DNA of 64,000 bases, from the NCBI RefSeq assembly GCF_040807025.1, contig NC_090945.1:73109088-73173087 (forward strand), given 5' to 3'. Below, piece after piece: positions 22,851 to 36,108 of the stretch (the stretch's first letter is position 1; the number at the start of each line of letters is the position of its first letter). This stretch comes from Struthio camelus. Taxonomy: Eukaryota > Chordata > Aves > Struthioniformes > Struthionidae. A model generated the notes under the pieces. That model did no database searches and had not been told where the DNA came from. It saw nothing but the letters and a program-made list of their open reading frames with translations. A program made the position numbers and the translations under genes.

Positions 22851-25800
22851 CCGCTTAGTAAATCTTTTAAATTCTGTGTTTATATTTATTGCCTGTGCTC
22901 ATTTATGCCTTAGGAGAAAATGGAAAGCTCATAGTCATTTTGTTTTACTGGGACAGGGATTAGAGTTTGATCTCTACCTCAGTATAAAATAATTTTTGTA
23001 AAAGAAAAATATACTAGAAATAATGTAATGATAGGTGCAAATTAATAAAAAATGATCTAATTAGACCATCTTGATTTTACCTTCTCCTTAACAAGATTTC
23101 TTACCAGTAGTTTTACTGGGTGTTTTATAGGTTCCTGTCACTCTATGCTGAATACTACTTTCTTGCATATCCCTGTCCTACATTGGACCAGAGGGTGCTT
23201 GGCCTGTACCTAATACTACTGCAAACTCCATGGAGATGATTGGTATGCTAATTTACTAGGATTTTTCCATTATGTGAAATATTTTCTGTAGTACAAAGTG
23301 TGAGGAATTCTGGATGCATTTATACTGCTAAACTTTGGCATCTTGTTCAGTTGCTTAAACGAGGAGGCAGCCTGCAGACTCCCTCTGTCCTCCAGCAGGA
23401 CAGACTATCTGCTTTGATAAGGTTTCTTAGAGTAGGAGGCTTAGGTGCTATAGCTCGCGTTTGCAGGTGACTATCTCATTCTACTTTCCCTGAAACTAAA
23501 CTTTAAACAAGGCTAGCCTTGTAGCTTAGCAAAAGGTGTCATGAGCAGCTTAATCCAATCTGAAAATCCATGCTGCCACCAAAAACGGTGCTTCTGCTCT
23601 CTTCCCTACTCCTGTTCTCAGTGTGCCAGTGGCAGTGCTCATGTGATTTCCTGGTAAGCTGGATGAGCTAGCTGAAATCTAATAATTTTTTTTCTAAGGG
23701 TAGGTTTCGGATGGGTTGAGTGTTCTGTCTGGATGACCATGTGCTTTTGCTGTCTCATAATGTGACAAAGATCGTAAAGAATGGCAGAAAAACAGTTTCA
23801 GAGAGGTGACCTTAGAGTTAAAGTGTTTGTACACATAAGCTGTAGAGCACCTAAGTTATGCTCCTGAAGTTAGGAAGTATAAGTACCCTCTTCAACCAGC
23901 CTAACAATGAGATGAAGTAAACAAAAATCTTCTCTGTGACAACCTTGAAACAAAATGAAATAAATTTCTTGAAATATTCTGATTTCAGCAAGACAACTGG
24001 AAATACACATACTCTGTGTGCACACAAATAGACAATAATAATAGCAAAATTGAAATCGTCATGAACTAGTGGCGAGGAATTTTTCTTTTCAGCTGAGATC
24101 ACTCAGGACTGCTTGATTTTGTAGCTCCTTCATTTCCTTCTCCAGTGCCAAAGAGAGAAAATGAAAAGCAAGCACAAAGCAAAAAGATGAGAAAGACTCA
24201 AAATCTAGATAATTTTCTATTTACCTTCCTTGGAATTGAAATCAAATTCTTAATCAAAGCATCAGAACTTTCGTACTGCTTTTGTATCCTTCAGATAGAC
24301 ATTATTCATTTAAAAAAAACAAAAATCATTCTTTTCCTCATCTCTGCACATTTGCTCAAGCAGACTGTGATAGGCAAACATTTGCTTTTCAATTATGTTC
24401 TTCTTTCCTGGCACCTCTGAGTATCTGTGTATGACTCTGAGATAGATTAGTCTGTCTGAGATCACAGAAGCAGCACACCAGACTCTCAGATTATGATTTA
24501 ATATGGTTTGGACTAGTGTTAAAGGGGCATAAAACCTAGCAAAATGATTTTATTTTTTAATCTAATGCTCCTAAGAAGGACTGTGCTAGAGATAAGCAGT
24601 CACAAGGGTTATTCTGACTGATACAATTAACTTATGCTAGTAAATACGTATTCCCATGCAGTCCTTCAGGAAGCAAAAGGTAAGCTCATCTAATCAGTGT
24701 TAAAGTTCTTGCGGAGCAATGTGGCCAAACGCATCCATACTTTCCACACAGAAATAAACTTTTATTTTTCCCTAGGATGATGATCATGGCAATCGCTTTA
24801 GTCCCTAGAGCTTCTGGTGAAGCCTTTTCTAAGGCTACCACAAGGGGAACCTTTCAGTAGGCTTTTAACAAAAAAGAATGAATGACATGGTTTTTAGATC
24901 AAAACCCTACTCCAGTTTAAAGCAATAGGACTTTTGATATTGATTCTACGTCTTGATGACAAGACTCTCTTATCTGTAAATCCCTCCCTGTGGCTTGTGG
25001 AAGGTGATATCCCTCAACAGCTCAGGATGAAAATGAGCATCCTTTTTTCGCTTTGCTTTTGGTGATGTATCTCAAATTCCTCAGGAGGAGTCTTGAGATT
25101 GTAGGATGCCACTTAGTAGTTTCAGTTTAAACCTCTCCCACAGAAAAGCTGTAATGATTTGTAGCTAGTGTTTGCCACGTACTGAAGGAATAAACCTATT
25201 CTACAGGTTTCAGTTAGCAGCTTGATATATTTTACAGACTCGATGTGTTTAATAGCTTTATTATTTTATTTTATCTTATTATAGGTGCAAAGAGCAATGG
25301 AAAAAAATTATTTAATTTAAATCTTAGGATCAAACAGATTCTTGATTACTTAGGAGTTGCAGTTTGCTTGTGAATGCAAAATTGCATCGTCATTTTTTAT
25401 AACTTTTACAGAATAACGTTCAAAGAACATAGTTCCTTTTTTACAGAATTAAAAGTGAAGGAAGGTTTTGACAATCAGTCCTAGAATATTTTCCTTTAGC
25501 AGCTTGGTTCTTGTCAAACGTTAGCTTTCTTTGTGATTTCAAGTTCATTTTGGGTTGTGGCAACACATGCTTGTTTTTGTAACAGTGTAAATCATGAGCT
25601 GATTCGTTCAAGTCACTGAATGCTTCCTTGGTTATTCTAGTCTGTTTTCATAGGATTTTGTTAGTGAAAAATGATAGACTGTTGTAGTTCTTTCCAATAT
25701 GCACTTGAACAAATACATTCAGAAAATTCCTCCTCACCTACTTGGGAAAAAACTACACTTCTAGGGTACAAAGTAAGGTATATTTCACTGAATACAGTGT

Positions 25801-26530
25801 AGAATCCTATGAAATTGGTATCAGTTTCAGTGAGCAAACTGTGGGTCGTCTAAGTGTACTGTGAGTTTGATGTGTAGCTAGGTTGCATATTAAGTACTCA
25901 CTACCTTGTAGGAGGATTAGCATAAGGAAATAAGAACGCCTGTAACGCGTCACAGCATATGTTATTTAGCCCACTCTACTCTCTATGATATCAGATATTT
26001 ACAGATAGAATATAGGAATAAGACAAGTATAAAGTGATACGTTTCCAACCCCACGTTACTGAGGTATCCTCCCCGTTTCTGGCAGTCTAGAGCAGAGGTT
26101 GCATCCACTTCATCCTGTTTTACAGAGGACGCTGCTGGGAGATATATCAAGGAATTCTGTCCATTTGATTTTTTTCACAAAAGAGTTAATTTCAGCAAAA
26201 TGCATTTGATTTTTATTACAGGTGATTCATGATTTTCCCTGGAAACATTTTTTGATGGAAAATTGAAGTTTCTGCAAGATCAAATACCGGTATTTTCCTT
26301 TACAAAAAGCAGCTTTTGTCAATCTGAATGGAATTTATGTTTACCTTTTCAAACTGATGTCCGTTTGGGTCAGTTCAAAGTTCGGCTGCGTTTCCGTGTT
26401 ACGACTCATCTTCAAAAGAGTTAGAATTTTATTTTCCCTTTCCCTTTTGTAGACTCAAATTTTATATCCGATTAACATATCCCATAATTTAACATAACAC
26501 CCCCTCTGAGTGAACAAAGTGTACATCAGG

Positions 26531-26564
26531 CAAGTTGCCCATGCTTACAAGTTGCCCATGCTTA
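26531..26564 (+). repeat. Exact 17-bp tandem duplication
   Basis: CAAGTTGCCCATGCTTA is present twice back to back without a mismatch. Perfect identity suggests a recent slippage event in intron 1. Confidence 0.9.
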
Positions 26565-29084
26565 AGTTATGGAAGATAAAGTTCAGCCCACAGCTTCATC
26601 CTATAGAAGATCAGACATAGTCATCATTACAAGGAAGTATAACTTAATCCTGAACTGCCCTGAGAGAAACCACTTTGGATCAGTCAGGAAGTCTGAAATG
26701 AAAGTCTTTTGATAATGTGGGAATGTTTCATTTTGACTGAGAAATGGAAACATATATTTCTTCTATAAAACGGACATTATTCTGAATTTCTGGCTCTGGA
26801 TTTGTAGCAGGATGAATTGTTGTGATCTGATTCTGATATTTCGAAGTGTAAAAAAATGATATCGGTTCAAAGTGAAAAAAAGTAGTTCAACTTATAATGT
26901 AGAGAAATTATATTTTCAAATCATTAGTTATAGCTATTTTGTTGCATTAAAAAGAAATAACTTTTTTGAGTATAAAATAATATTAAAGATTCTGAATTTC
27001 ACAAGAGACAGGAATTACATTTTCCATACATGCTTAGTCAGAAAATATGATCGGACTGAAATGCATTTTAAAAATCAAAGCTACATTAGCCCGAACTTAA
27101 ATTATATTTATCTGACATACAAAGATCTTCAGTTCTTTCTAACTGCAAACAAACGCTGAATAATTATAAAAAATGATTAACATATTAATTAGAAACAGTT
27201 TATATTAAGACTTAAACACTCATTAAGCCTGAAGAATTGAGACATTGTAATGCAATTTAAATGCAAAGCTCCTAAATACAATGATAGAAAAATGCCATGC
27301 TCCATCATTAGTGAGATAAAAGATCAGCTCTGAAACTGCTTTTTCTTGTCCTTCAGTTATGTAACTCTAATCAGTATGTTCCTCAGTCAGTTAATAGATA
27401 GGGATGCCACTTTCCACACATAAACCTAATGAAGCTGTACAGTGTTTGTATTCTTTGCTCACCTCAAAGATACAGCTGGTTTTGCCATGCCATCAACAAA
27501 AATTCATTTCATATTTAATTTAAACAGTATCTTTCTTCACTAGTGCATTTCCCATCAAGAGAGCATGATGGAATGTGACTTCTTATGACTACCCTAACTG
27601 TTTTGTGCTCCTTAATCTAATTTTTAAGCGCTCTTCATGTTTCTCCTGCCTATATCCATTCAAGCTAGTGACTCCATCATGAGTGCTGAATATCTACGAC
27701 TCTATCTACTTGGTTTTTCATCTTCTGTGTCTGTGTATGGAAGTATAATAGCAATTTTAACAAGCTTTGATGGTTGCTGAGGTTTTGTTAGCATGGCCTT
27801 GTGACTTAAAGTCATTATCTCTTTCTCTCTCTGGGAAAAGCTGGAGAAGGGGAAAAATGAACATGCATAAAAGAAGAAGGCAGAGTTGGTTTGAAAACTT
27901 AATTGCAGTGCTGCCCTTATGAGTATAAAGCAGTTAAACCGTATGGATCACATTTACAAGGGAAATCTGATTTAATTATTATTCTGTTTTTCTGATACAC
28001 ACAAAAGCAGGAAGCACTAGGGCACCCTGACACAAACATACACTGTCTAAGACACGACACAGACCTAAATAAAAGTCTATTTCCTTGGCTGATGGCCATG
28101 TAGCATTTCCCTGTTCCTGTTTTTCATTGAGATCAGTGGGAGCTAAGCTAGATGCTTTGAAATGCTTATTCTACTATAAATGTGGCTTTACTATTTAGCT
28201 CTAAATACCTTAAGAGACATATTCTGGTTTTGGCTACTGTCACACAGTCCAAATAAATCAGTGGGATCATCCAAGAAAAGCTAGAGAAGGAGAACAGTTG
28301 GATTTGGCTCTGGAGACTTGCCAAGTTGCTCTAAATATTTCAAATCAAAAGGTTCCTAATTTCTTTTCTGTGATGCCAAGAATGTGTGTGCCTGTGTTTT
28401 GACCAGTTTGGCTAGGTTGTTTGTTCTCTGAGATACAAAGTTATTTCAGGTAATGGTTACTGAGTGTATGTGGCCTAATCACATATATACGCTATAAATA
28501 CTCATCAGCTGCTGTAAGAACAACAGATGTCAGCTCTATGTAAAATCCACCAAATATACATATTGCTTCTTGAGCTAGATGTAATTTACAGTTGAACAAA
28601 TGATGGGGAACATGAGAGTATTTTAAACTGAATTCCTAAGTAAAACTAAAAATCAAAAGGTAGAAATTTTGTGTTCTCATGCGATGTCATAAATCAAACA
28701 TGTAATGATCTGCTCCAAAGTAATAGTTTGCTTATTTTGATTTCCTTCAAATCACTGTACCATTCATGAATAATGCAGATGAGGTGAACTCATATAAAAG
28801 ACTTCATTATTTTAACACACGTCATTATGCATATAATGCTGATTAGTCTATGCAAAAAGAATAGTAAGCATTTCCATTAAAACTATCCAGTGCATTTGCA
28901 GTATGGTTGTAAAAACCCAATAGTCTGTGATGTGCATATTTTCCCCGTAGTTTACTTTATCCTTTGGGAGTAGAGTAGCAAGACATGTTTATTTTATTTT
29001 TCACTGAGAAATTTTATATCGAGTGTCTTCAGCATTCATACAGTTGAAAAAATATGTCTGAGAAATATTGTGGTCTAAAGTAGG

Positions 29085-29215
29085 AGAGAGGTTCTTGTCT
29101 CAGCTCTGTGGCAACTTGATATGTGTGGTCTGAGTCAATCATCTACTTGTTTCTGTACCTCCAGTTCCACAGTTCGGTGTACTTTTCATCATCTTGAAAA
29201 TTGTTTTCACTCTTT
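29085..29215 (+). mobile_element. MIR-like SINE fossil, plus orientation
   Basis: The stretch GGTTCTTGTCTCAGCTCTGT, followed by an AACTTGATATGTGTGGTCTG-type segment and then CTGTACCTCCAGTTCCACAG, follows the order of the MIR tRNA-derived core. That order is the CTCAGCTCTGCCACT block, the GCTGTGTGACC block, and the CTCAGTTTCC block. It is heavily diverged. Confidence 0.5.
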
Positions 29216-29329
29216 ATAGGGAAAGCACTATTGCCTGAATAGACAGTCTCTACTCTCCTGATTTCTACTGTATCTGAGCACCTGAACTACTTCCCATAGC
29301 TAATTTTACAACTGCCTACAAATGTAATG

Positions 29330-29415
29330 ATCCCTATTTCCACAAATTGGGGTATGTGATACTGAAGCCTAAGGTCACAGCAGAAGGCTGTGACAGAAGA
29401 GAGGTCCTGTGTCCA
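29330..29415 (-). mobile_element. MIR-like SINE fossil, minus orientation
   Basis: Read on the plus strand, CCCTATTTCCACAAATTGGG, then GATACTGAAGCCTAAGGTCA and CAGCAGAAGGCTGTGACAGA resemble the reverse complement of the MIR core (a stretch like ACTGAGGCACAGAG, then CAAGGTCACACAGC). It faces the fossil at 29085, about 115 bases away, so the two form an imperfect inverted pair. Confidence 0.45.
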
Positions 29416-31248
29416 AGCTGGTCACAAACCACCGCATCATGCTTCTAGATATTCCTGATATTTTTGAGTGCACCAATATATTTGAACAAGTATCTGTAAT
29501 GGCTAGGACCAGCTTTTTGTGCATTTACTGGCAGAGTGCAACCGTTCATTCAGTGAATCCCATTACCATCATCCATGCTTTTATTAGATCAAGATTAAAC
29601 TAGTGCAAAGTGCTCTACGTGAGGCTGCTTCAAAACCATGAAAATGAACAAAGCAAGATGTACTTGTACTTAAGATTGTTAATATAAACTTGAAGCTGTG
29701 CAATGGAATTCATTTCAGATTTATTTGAGTGTGGCTAACTGGGAAAAAAACAGTTTAATTTGTATGCATACACAGCTCATCACTGAAATTAACAGGCATC
29801 AGTCACTCTATTACCATATCATGCAACAGATGCCATAAATGCTGAACTATTTTCTCCCTTAGTTGCTGAATATCTCTGTTTTGTTCCATAATTATTTTCA
29901 GTTCTTAATTAATGGATTTTTTTTTAGGGAAGGAGGAAGAAGATGGGGGATGGGAGAATATTGTACTTCTTGATCTTTCCAAATTGATGAAAGTCAACAA
30001 ACCTAGAAGAAGATTCCTACATATTGTTACTAAAACTCAGTTTAGTTCTGTGAATTTGTCTGCGTGAAAAAAAGCTGAAGGAATTGTAAATTAATTTTGA
30101 TTTCTGAGAAATGTCCAACTGAAATACGTACTGTAAAGACTGAAGTTCAGAGCTGATGTCTAAGTCAGATCTCCTAAGTATGGCACGTGAGGGAATCTAG
30201 CTAGCGTGTTAGGTATGGTCCAAACAGATACAGGGGAGCCGTGGGGAGGGTGTTAGTTCCCAGCTCAAACACACAGGTCTTTTTGCTATAGACTGCTGAT
30301 GAGTACTGAGAGTGAAGCATAATGCAGAGAAATCAGAGCTAAGGCATGCCCTAAAAGAAACCCAAAAAGCTCTTGCAAGAGTCTGTGAGAAAGATACCAT
30401 GTCCCAGGTTATGGAGAGAGCGATAGTAAGGGCTCCATCCAGGAACAGGAAGATTATCTAACTACGAGCTGCACGCACAGCCTTGTGGTCTCCAGGATTA
30501 AGTGGAAATTGAGCAGGGCAGGTTTCTGAATCTGGGCATTACTTTATGTGAAAGGGGGTGTCCACGGTCTTTTTGCAGTTCTTTTGTAGATCTAACCTGG
30601 ATTAATCTCTGGGCACTCTTTCCATCTGAACATCTGAATTTCCAGGATCTCCATTCTATTCCTTTCCAAGCCACAGTGTTTCTACTGGATCTGACTCAGG
30701 GCCTAAGGATTCAGCCTTTATTCAGTCAAAATTCAAATATTGTTAACTAAAATTGTACAATGACACTGCAGAAGCTGTGATGCCCCATGCGTTTAAAGTT
30801 TGTGCTTAAGTGTTATAAAGAGAAATGATGTGTTTTATGAGACTAGCTGATACTTAGAGAAAGGTGGCTTATGTACCTGAAAACTGAATTGTTTCTCCCA
30901 AATACATCAACTGGTTTAGTAGTTAACTGGTTTTAACCTATGCTTTTAGCAGTGAATGCAGGATCATACCTTGGAGAAACTTTATTTCTGTTCATGCTTG
31001 TTAAATATGGGCAAACCTTCTATAACCAGGGGGTAGAGGAAGTTGATTTAAATAGGGGTTTCAGTGCAGTCATAGTGCTGTTACCTGACCCAGGAGCCCT
31101 GTTTGCATCAGCTGCTGTTGACAGAAGGTTAATGCCCACTTAATTTCATAACCTTCTCTACCTCCATTCACTCTATATTTTATTATGATACACACAATTG
31201 GAGGCAAATATAGAGGTATTGATATCAATCGTAAAGAAAAGGGAACAT

Positions 31249-31312
31249 TTGTGTGTGTGTGTATGGGTATACATATACATATATATGTATATATGCATAC
31301 TTATATAAAATC
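31249..31312 (+). repeat. TG/TA microsatellite
   Basis: A short GT run is followed by TATACATATACATATATATG-type sequence. Simple repeat in intron 1. Confidence 0.85.
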
Positions 31313-32770
31313 ATTCATTAACCAGTACCAAATAGTTCTTACTGAAAAACTAGTGGTAAAATCAGTGCTCAGAAAATTTGAAATTTTTTTTCCTCTTGAG
31401 TAAAGGGTACCAAGAAAACTATTTTAAAAAGAGTAATAGTCATATTACCCTTGCTAAAGAATGTGTCCTTCTGCGAGCCACACTATTATCTCAGCTGGGT
31501 TTTGTGCTAGAAAAATGTCATTAGCTACAACACTAGGCTTCACAAGAGAGTTAGACACGTCATGTTTTACAGGACAAGAATACAATATTTGTGATATCCC
31601 CATTGCAGAGGAAATGGCAGTGTGTGATCTTGATGATGTTTTAAACATTGGAAATGCCAGAGGTCATGGTGAGCTGTAATTCTTCTCAGAGTAAGTAGTG
31701 ACCCTCTGGTGTTGAATTTTCACCATAGGGGAGAAAAAGCACACTTAGAACACAAAAAATGTGTGATGAACAAAATAAGCCAAAAATTTTCAGTGTGAGA
31801 TTAAAAACACCTGAGGAGAACGACTAGTGTAATAATAAGGTGGCAGTGAATTTAGCTTGACAGTTCACTGCTTATTAGAGTAGTGATGTTAATGTGACTG
31901 CTGCATGGCTGATCTACTGTTGATGGGACTGTTGCTTAAAACATGTTAGTTCTACCCGGCTGAATATGGTATTTATCTTAGCTGCAGACTGTCCCTTTTA
32001 TTACCCCTCCCTAATATCATATTGAAGGAACTTCCCCAATTTTGGAATCTACAGCATTGTGAGTATGTTTGAATGACCGAAAGAAATCAAGTTGCCTCAG
32101 CTTAGTGAATTAGCCATTTCCAGAAAAACCGCAGTGGCTGAAAGCATAGCTCATTTCAGATACACACTCAAATGTATTAGCATGCTTTCACAATCACTTG
32201 TAATGATCTTTCTTTTCTCTTGCACCAAGTGTGTTACAATAATTGTCCCTTAATTTAAGACAGGAAGACAGGGAAAAATTTGATCAACTGTTGTGGCTGT
32301 ATTTTTTAACCACTTATTAGACTTACTAATAATCCATGTTAAACCACAAGGAGCAAATGCCTCATTTAATAATTTCTTTCTTAAAGAAGTCCGATCTACA
32401 TTTAAATCCAAAACGATAAATAAGTCCTTCAGGCATTCAGAGCAGTAAGAACCATTAAAGAAGGAAGTATAGAGAAATAGGATTTACATGGACAATAGTG
32501 AATTTCCTTCTCATAGCTAAAAATGAATGCTTAATCATAATTTAACAAAATAAAATAAGTCATTGAACGAACTGATACATTTCAAAGTCAGCTGGGTTGC
32601 AGCGCAATAGTATAGTGAAGTCCTACTGAAATGTGACCTGAATTAAATTCAGATAATCAGAGATTAATCTATATAAGATATTTTCCGGTTGTAGTTGGGA
32701 ATTGGCCTCAGGGGTTTGGATTCAGATTGATGTTGCACTCATAAACTACTGGCATAAGGTAGGTCAAGGT

Positions 32771-32796
32771 AAATAAATATGATAAATAAATATGAT
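32771..32796 (+). repeat. Exact 13-bp tandem duplication
   Basis: AAATAAATATGAT occurs twice in direct succession in AT-rich intron sequence. Confidence 0.8.
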
Positions 32797-35250
32797 ACTA
32801 TTTTCATCTATCTTGCACTGAAGTAGATTTGTTCTAACTTCCTTTGAATTATGCTGAAAGAAAATTCAGCCTGGTAACCTGTATGGATGTTCTTCAAGTC
32901 ATGAAACACTTTCTACTGACTATTTCTTACCAAAGAAGTGTGTCAAAAGAGATTTTTTCCTTTACCAACCCGGCATTACACAGGAAGTAAATAGAGTATA
33001 TCAATACACAAAATAAGAGGGGATGCTTTTAAATGTAGTGCTAGCCTCTTCATTTTAATTAAGCTTTCAGCGAAATAAATCTGTATTTTGTACAAAGAAT
33101 GTCTGAAGAATGGAGGACAAATTCATTGAAGCTAAGCTTTATTTAGGGAAAGTGTTTAATAGAAAATCAGTAAAGTATAAAAGAAATGTCAGAAGATTTG
33201 AAAGCTGGGGAATGACAGGGAGAATATCAGGGTACTGGAGGGAAAAAATCACTGAATTTTCCTGATCAAACAAATGAGTGAGGTGAATGCATTATTTTGG
33301 ACCTTTTCAGTGCTATGTTGAATTCCTACCTAAGCTTCCATTAACTTAAAGATCTCAGTCATTAAGCTCTCAAGTCCTCCACCTAGGGAAGCTCACTTGA
33401 GTGAGATGATTGGTGGGAACAAGACTTATATTGACAGAAGTCTATGTGGAAGGTGGTTTTCCTATATCAACCATCTCATCTGTCAAACCACCTTGGACCA
33501 ATGGGAAATATGGGACAATGCCACGCTGGTAAAGGTGTGGGCAGAGACCACAGCTGTAGGACTGTCCTTGGCAGATAAATGTGCTTCTTCTGAACATCAG
33601 GGTGACCCTAGTTCAAACCTGATTCAGCACAAAATTGGTTTTCCCGCAGTAGCAGGTTAAAAATCCTTTGCTGTGTTATACGTTTTCCTTTTAGTATTCA
33701 AATCTTAAAATGAGTATACTCACAATTATCATCTTTGTTTGCTAAAGAGTAAGGTCTGCTACTTTCATCTCTAAGAGATTTCAGCTCTAGATTTGATTTG
33801 GTCTCCAGCAATTACCAGGAAGGTGGTTGCTATAGCTGCACTAATGAAAGGAGCAACCATGTTTCCTTGAAGACAATGTAAGCGAGCATAAACAAACAAA
33901 TGCTTAAATATATTATACATGGCATTAATAGTGCAAATGAGATATTACTGAAACAAGGAAAATAAGATTTTAGCCTTTTTTGGAGGCTTGATATATATCA
34001 ACCTTGCAATATTCTACTCCCCCCTTAGCTTGAGCTGGTAAATTTTTTTGGGTGGATAGGCAAAATATTGTAGGATCTTCTTTATCATGATGATGTGAGT
34101 CACATTTTTGTTATATTTGTTCATGTTACCGCATTTTTCCAGTGACAGTCTAGCTACATGATTTTGCTGAGGTCCTTCTGCTGCAATGATGGGCGCACAG
34201 ATGACGGTATATGACCAAAGCCAGGAACGTAAGAAAGTTTTAATTAAAAAGAAACATTCTGTTAAGTTTTAGTGAACTTTTCCAACTCCAGTTCACTGAG
34301 TTTAGCTTTAAGTGTGATTCTTTTCTGACAAGTGACTGTTAAGATCATATCACACATTGTCAGGTTTATGTTTCAATGGTCCATATCAATTTTGTTCAGG
34401 ATGTTATTGGATTTTTTTAAAACTACCAGACCTGCCAGTGAACCAGCAATATGAAGGTCATGTTGTGTTCAGTCTCATGCAACACCAACAATAATGACAG
34501 TTCTGGAAAATGGAATATCTCACTCACCTTCACAGTACACCACGTGACTGTTCAGTGCAGATCATATTATCATTTAGATTTGCATGAAGCTGGAGTAAAT
34601 CCATTCTATTGCCAAGGTAAAATAAAATCTTCTAAAACAACTTATGCTACATCTATGAAATAGGCTTAAAAATCTTAGTGTTATGTATGGTATTAAGGTG
34701 ATGAAGTTCAGAGTAGCTGATACTGCTAGCCTGTAATGGGACAAGCTTCCACAACTTTAACAGAATATCTTCTTGAACAAAGGATGGAAATTGTTCTGTG
34801 GAGTGACTACTGTAACAATACTATGCTTATATTACACCTATCTGTAAGCAGATGTTATTACTTACTTGAATTATTCAATAATCTGTTAATAGCGATTTCC
34901 AGAAGGATTAAGATCTGGGCAGTGCTAATGACTACCTAATGCAACCAGCTTACTGTCTTCTTACGTGGTTAGGACAGAGATACGTTGCTTTTTGGAGACA
35001 TTGGGCAATGGAGGCATTAGGCCAAGACGGGTGGATGAACAAACAAATTAATGCCACATGGAGCATATTTTAATGCAAGGCTCCTCTTTTGCTAGCTATT
35101 AGATAGATTTCATGTTTTAGGAGAAATAGCAAATATCGCATGGCAAAATGACGCTAGTAGGAAACTGCCATTTGTTTTAATTGTTATTTGATTTCTGATT
35201 CTCAGCACATGGCAAACTATTTTCCTTCTCTTTTCTACTTTATTTTGCAG

Positions 35251-35306
35251 TTAACTTTGACCACTTTCAAATATTGCGAGCTATTGGGAAAGGGAGTTTT
35301 GGAAAG
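35251..35306 (+). CDS. STK32B: STK32B coding exon 2 (glycine-rich ATP loop)
   Basis: This 56-bp exon is flanked by a strong acceptor (TTTCTACTTTATTTTGCAG) and a donor, AAG|GTAAGA. Joined to the last G of exon 1 it encodes VNFDHFQILRAIGKGSFGK, residues 18-36. GKGSFG is the kinase glycine-rich loop (GxGxxG) that contacts ATP phosphates. FQILR matches STK32B, whereas STK32A has FEILR. The exon ends on a codon boundary and continues directly into exon 3. No frame-breaking change is seen. The small size explains why it does not stand out as a long open frame. Confidence 0.96.
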
Positions 35307-36082
35307 GTAAGAATCAACTTATTTTTAGCAATTCAAAATCTAATAGAGAATTCTTTTGTGTATTTCTGATATGATCTGATCAGATACTAGTACAAAGGAA
35401 CATAGGTTTGTAGCCTTCTGCTTTTTAAAGACATTCTGATCTCAGTCATACTGATTGAGATTGTACATTAAATTATTTCTATTACAATACATTCACTAAA
35501 GTTAATTGAGTAAATATGTTAGTAATAATTAAATCTCTTCAGTGGGGATTAGCAGAAGCTAGAAATCAGTCCTCAAAACAAAATGAAAACACGCCAAAAG
35601 TTGGAGCAGACCACTTAGTAGACAGTCCAGTAGGGTTATCTTGTTCTTAAATGTCTGGACCTATTTATATCTTTAAAAGAGTAGCAATTTTGTAAAGACG
35701 CTTTACATAGATTCAGTACACTTGGGACTGTATAAGCTGACATTCGTTGTAATTATGATCACTGAGTAAATGTTTATTCAATTCAACAGGCTTGTGTTGA
35801 AACAGAAAAGATTAATGGCTTGTTTACACATGAGTAGATGACCTTTCTTTGCTATAATAAAGACTATAACAAGGTTTTAAATTTTAATATAGGTAAATAT
35901 AAGGCCAAGCAGCCAAAGAAAATCATATTAGAAAAATGTTAGGAATCATTACTTGCAGGAATACATTTGAAGGTGAAATACAACTTCAGTAGCTGATCAA
36001 GAAATAACTATGTAGACCTTGATTTTAATGATTCTTGAGCGTGTGCCAGCTGAGTGCCAGTGGCCTAGTTCTGCAATTACAT

Positions 36083-36108
36083 GTTACGCACATGCGTAAC
36101 TTTTTTTT
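36083..36108 (+). other. Seven-base hairpin followed by T8
   Basis: GTTACGC and GCGTAAC pair perfectly around an ACAT loop and are followed at once by eight T bases. The CpG-containing near-palindrome is unusual in this CpG-poor intron. It may be a binding site or chance. I do not call it a transcription terminator. Confidence 0.45.

Larger units (their letters stand above)
2729..35250 (+). other. STK32B: STK32B intron 1 (about 32.5 kb)
   Basis: The intron begins with GTGAGT inside the CpG island and ends with a pyrimidine-rich tract and TTTTGCAG. It is AT-rich and holds no further exon that I can recognise. It contains an ancient CR1/L3 relic (5230-6265), avian CR1 pieces (9251, 14588, 17144), MIR-like fossils (22765, 29085, 29330) and small tandem duplications. 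T-runs occur at about 10140-10155, 12702-12717 and 18411-18424, and a TG/TA microsatellite lies at 31249-31312. The long stretches 2900-5229, 6266-9250, 18321-29084 and 29416-35250 otherwise show only non-coding AT-rich sequence with short chance ORFs. Confidence 0.85.
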
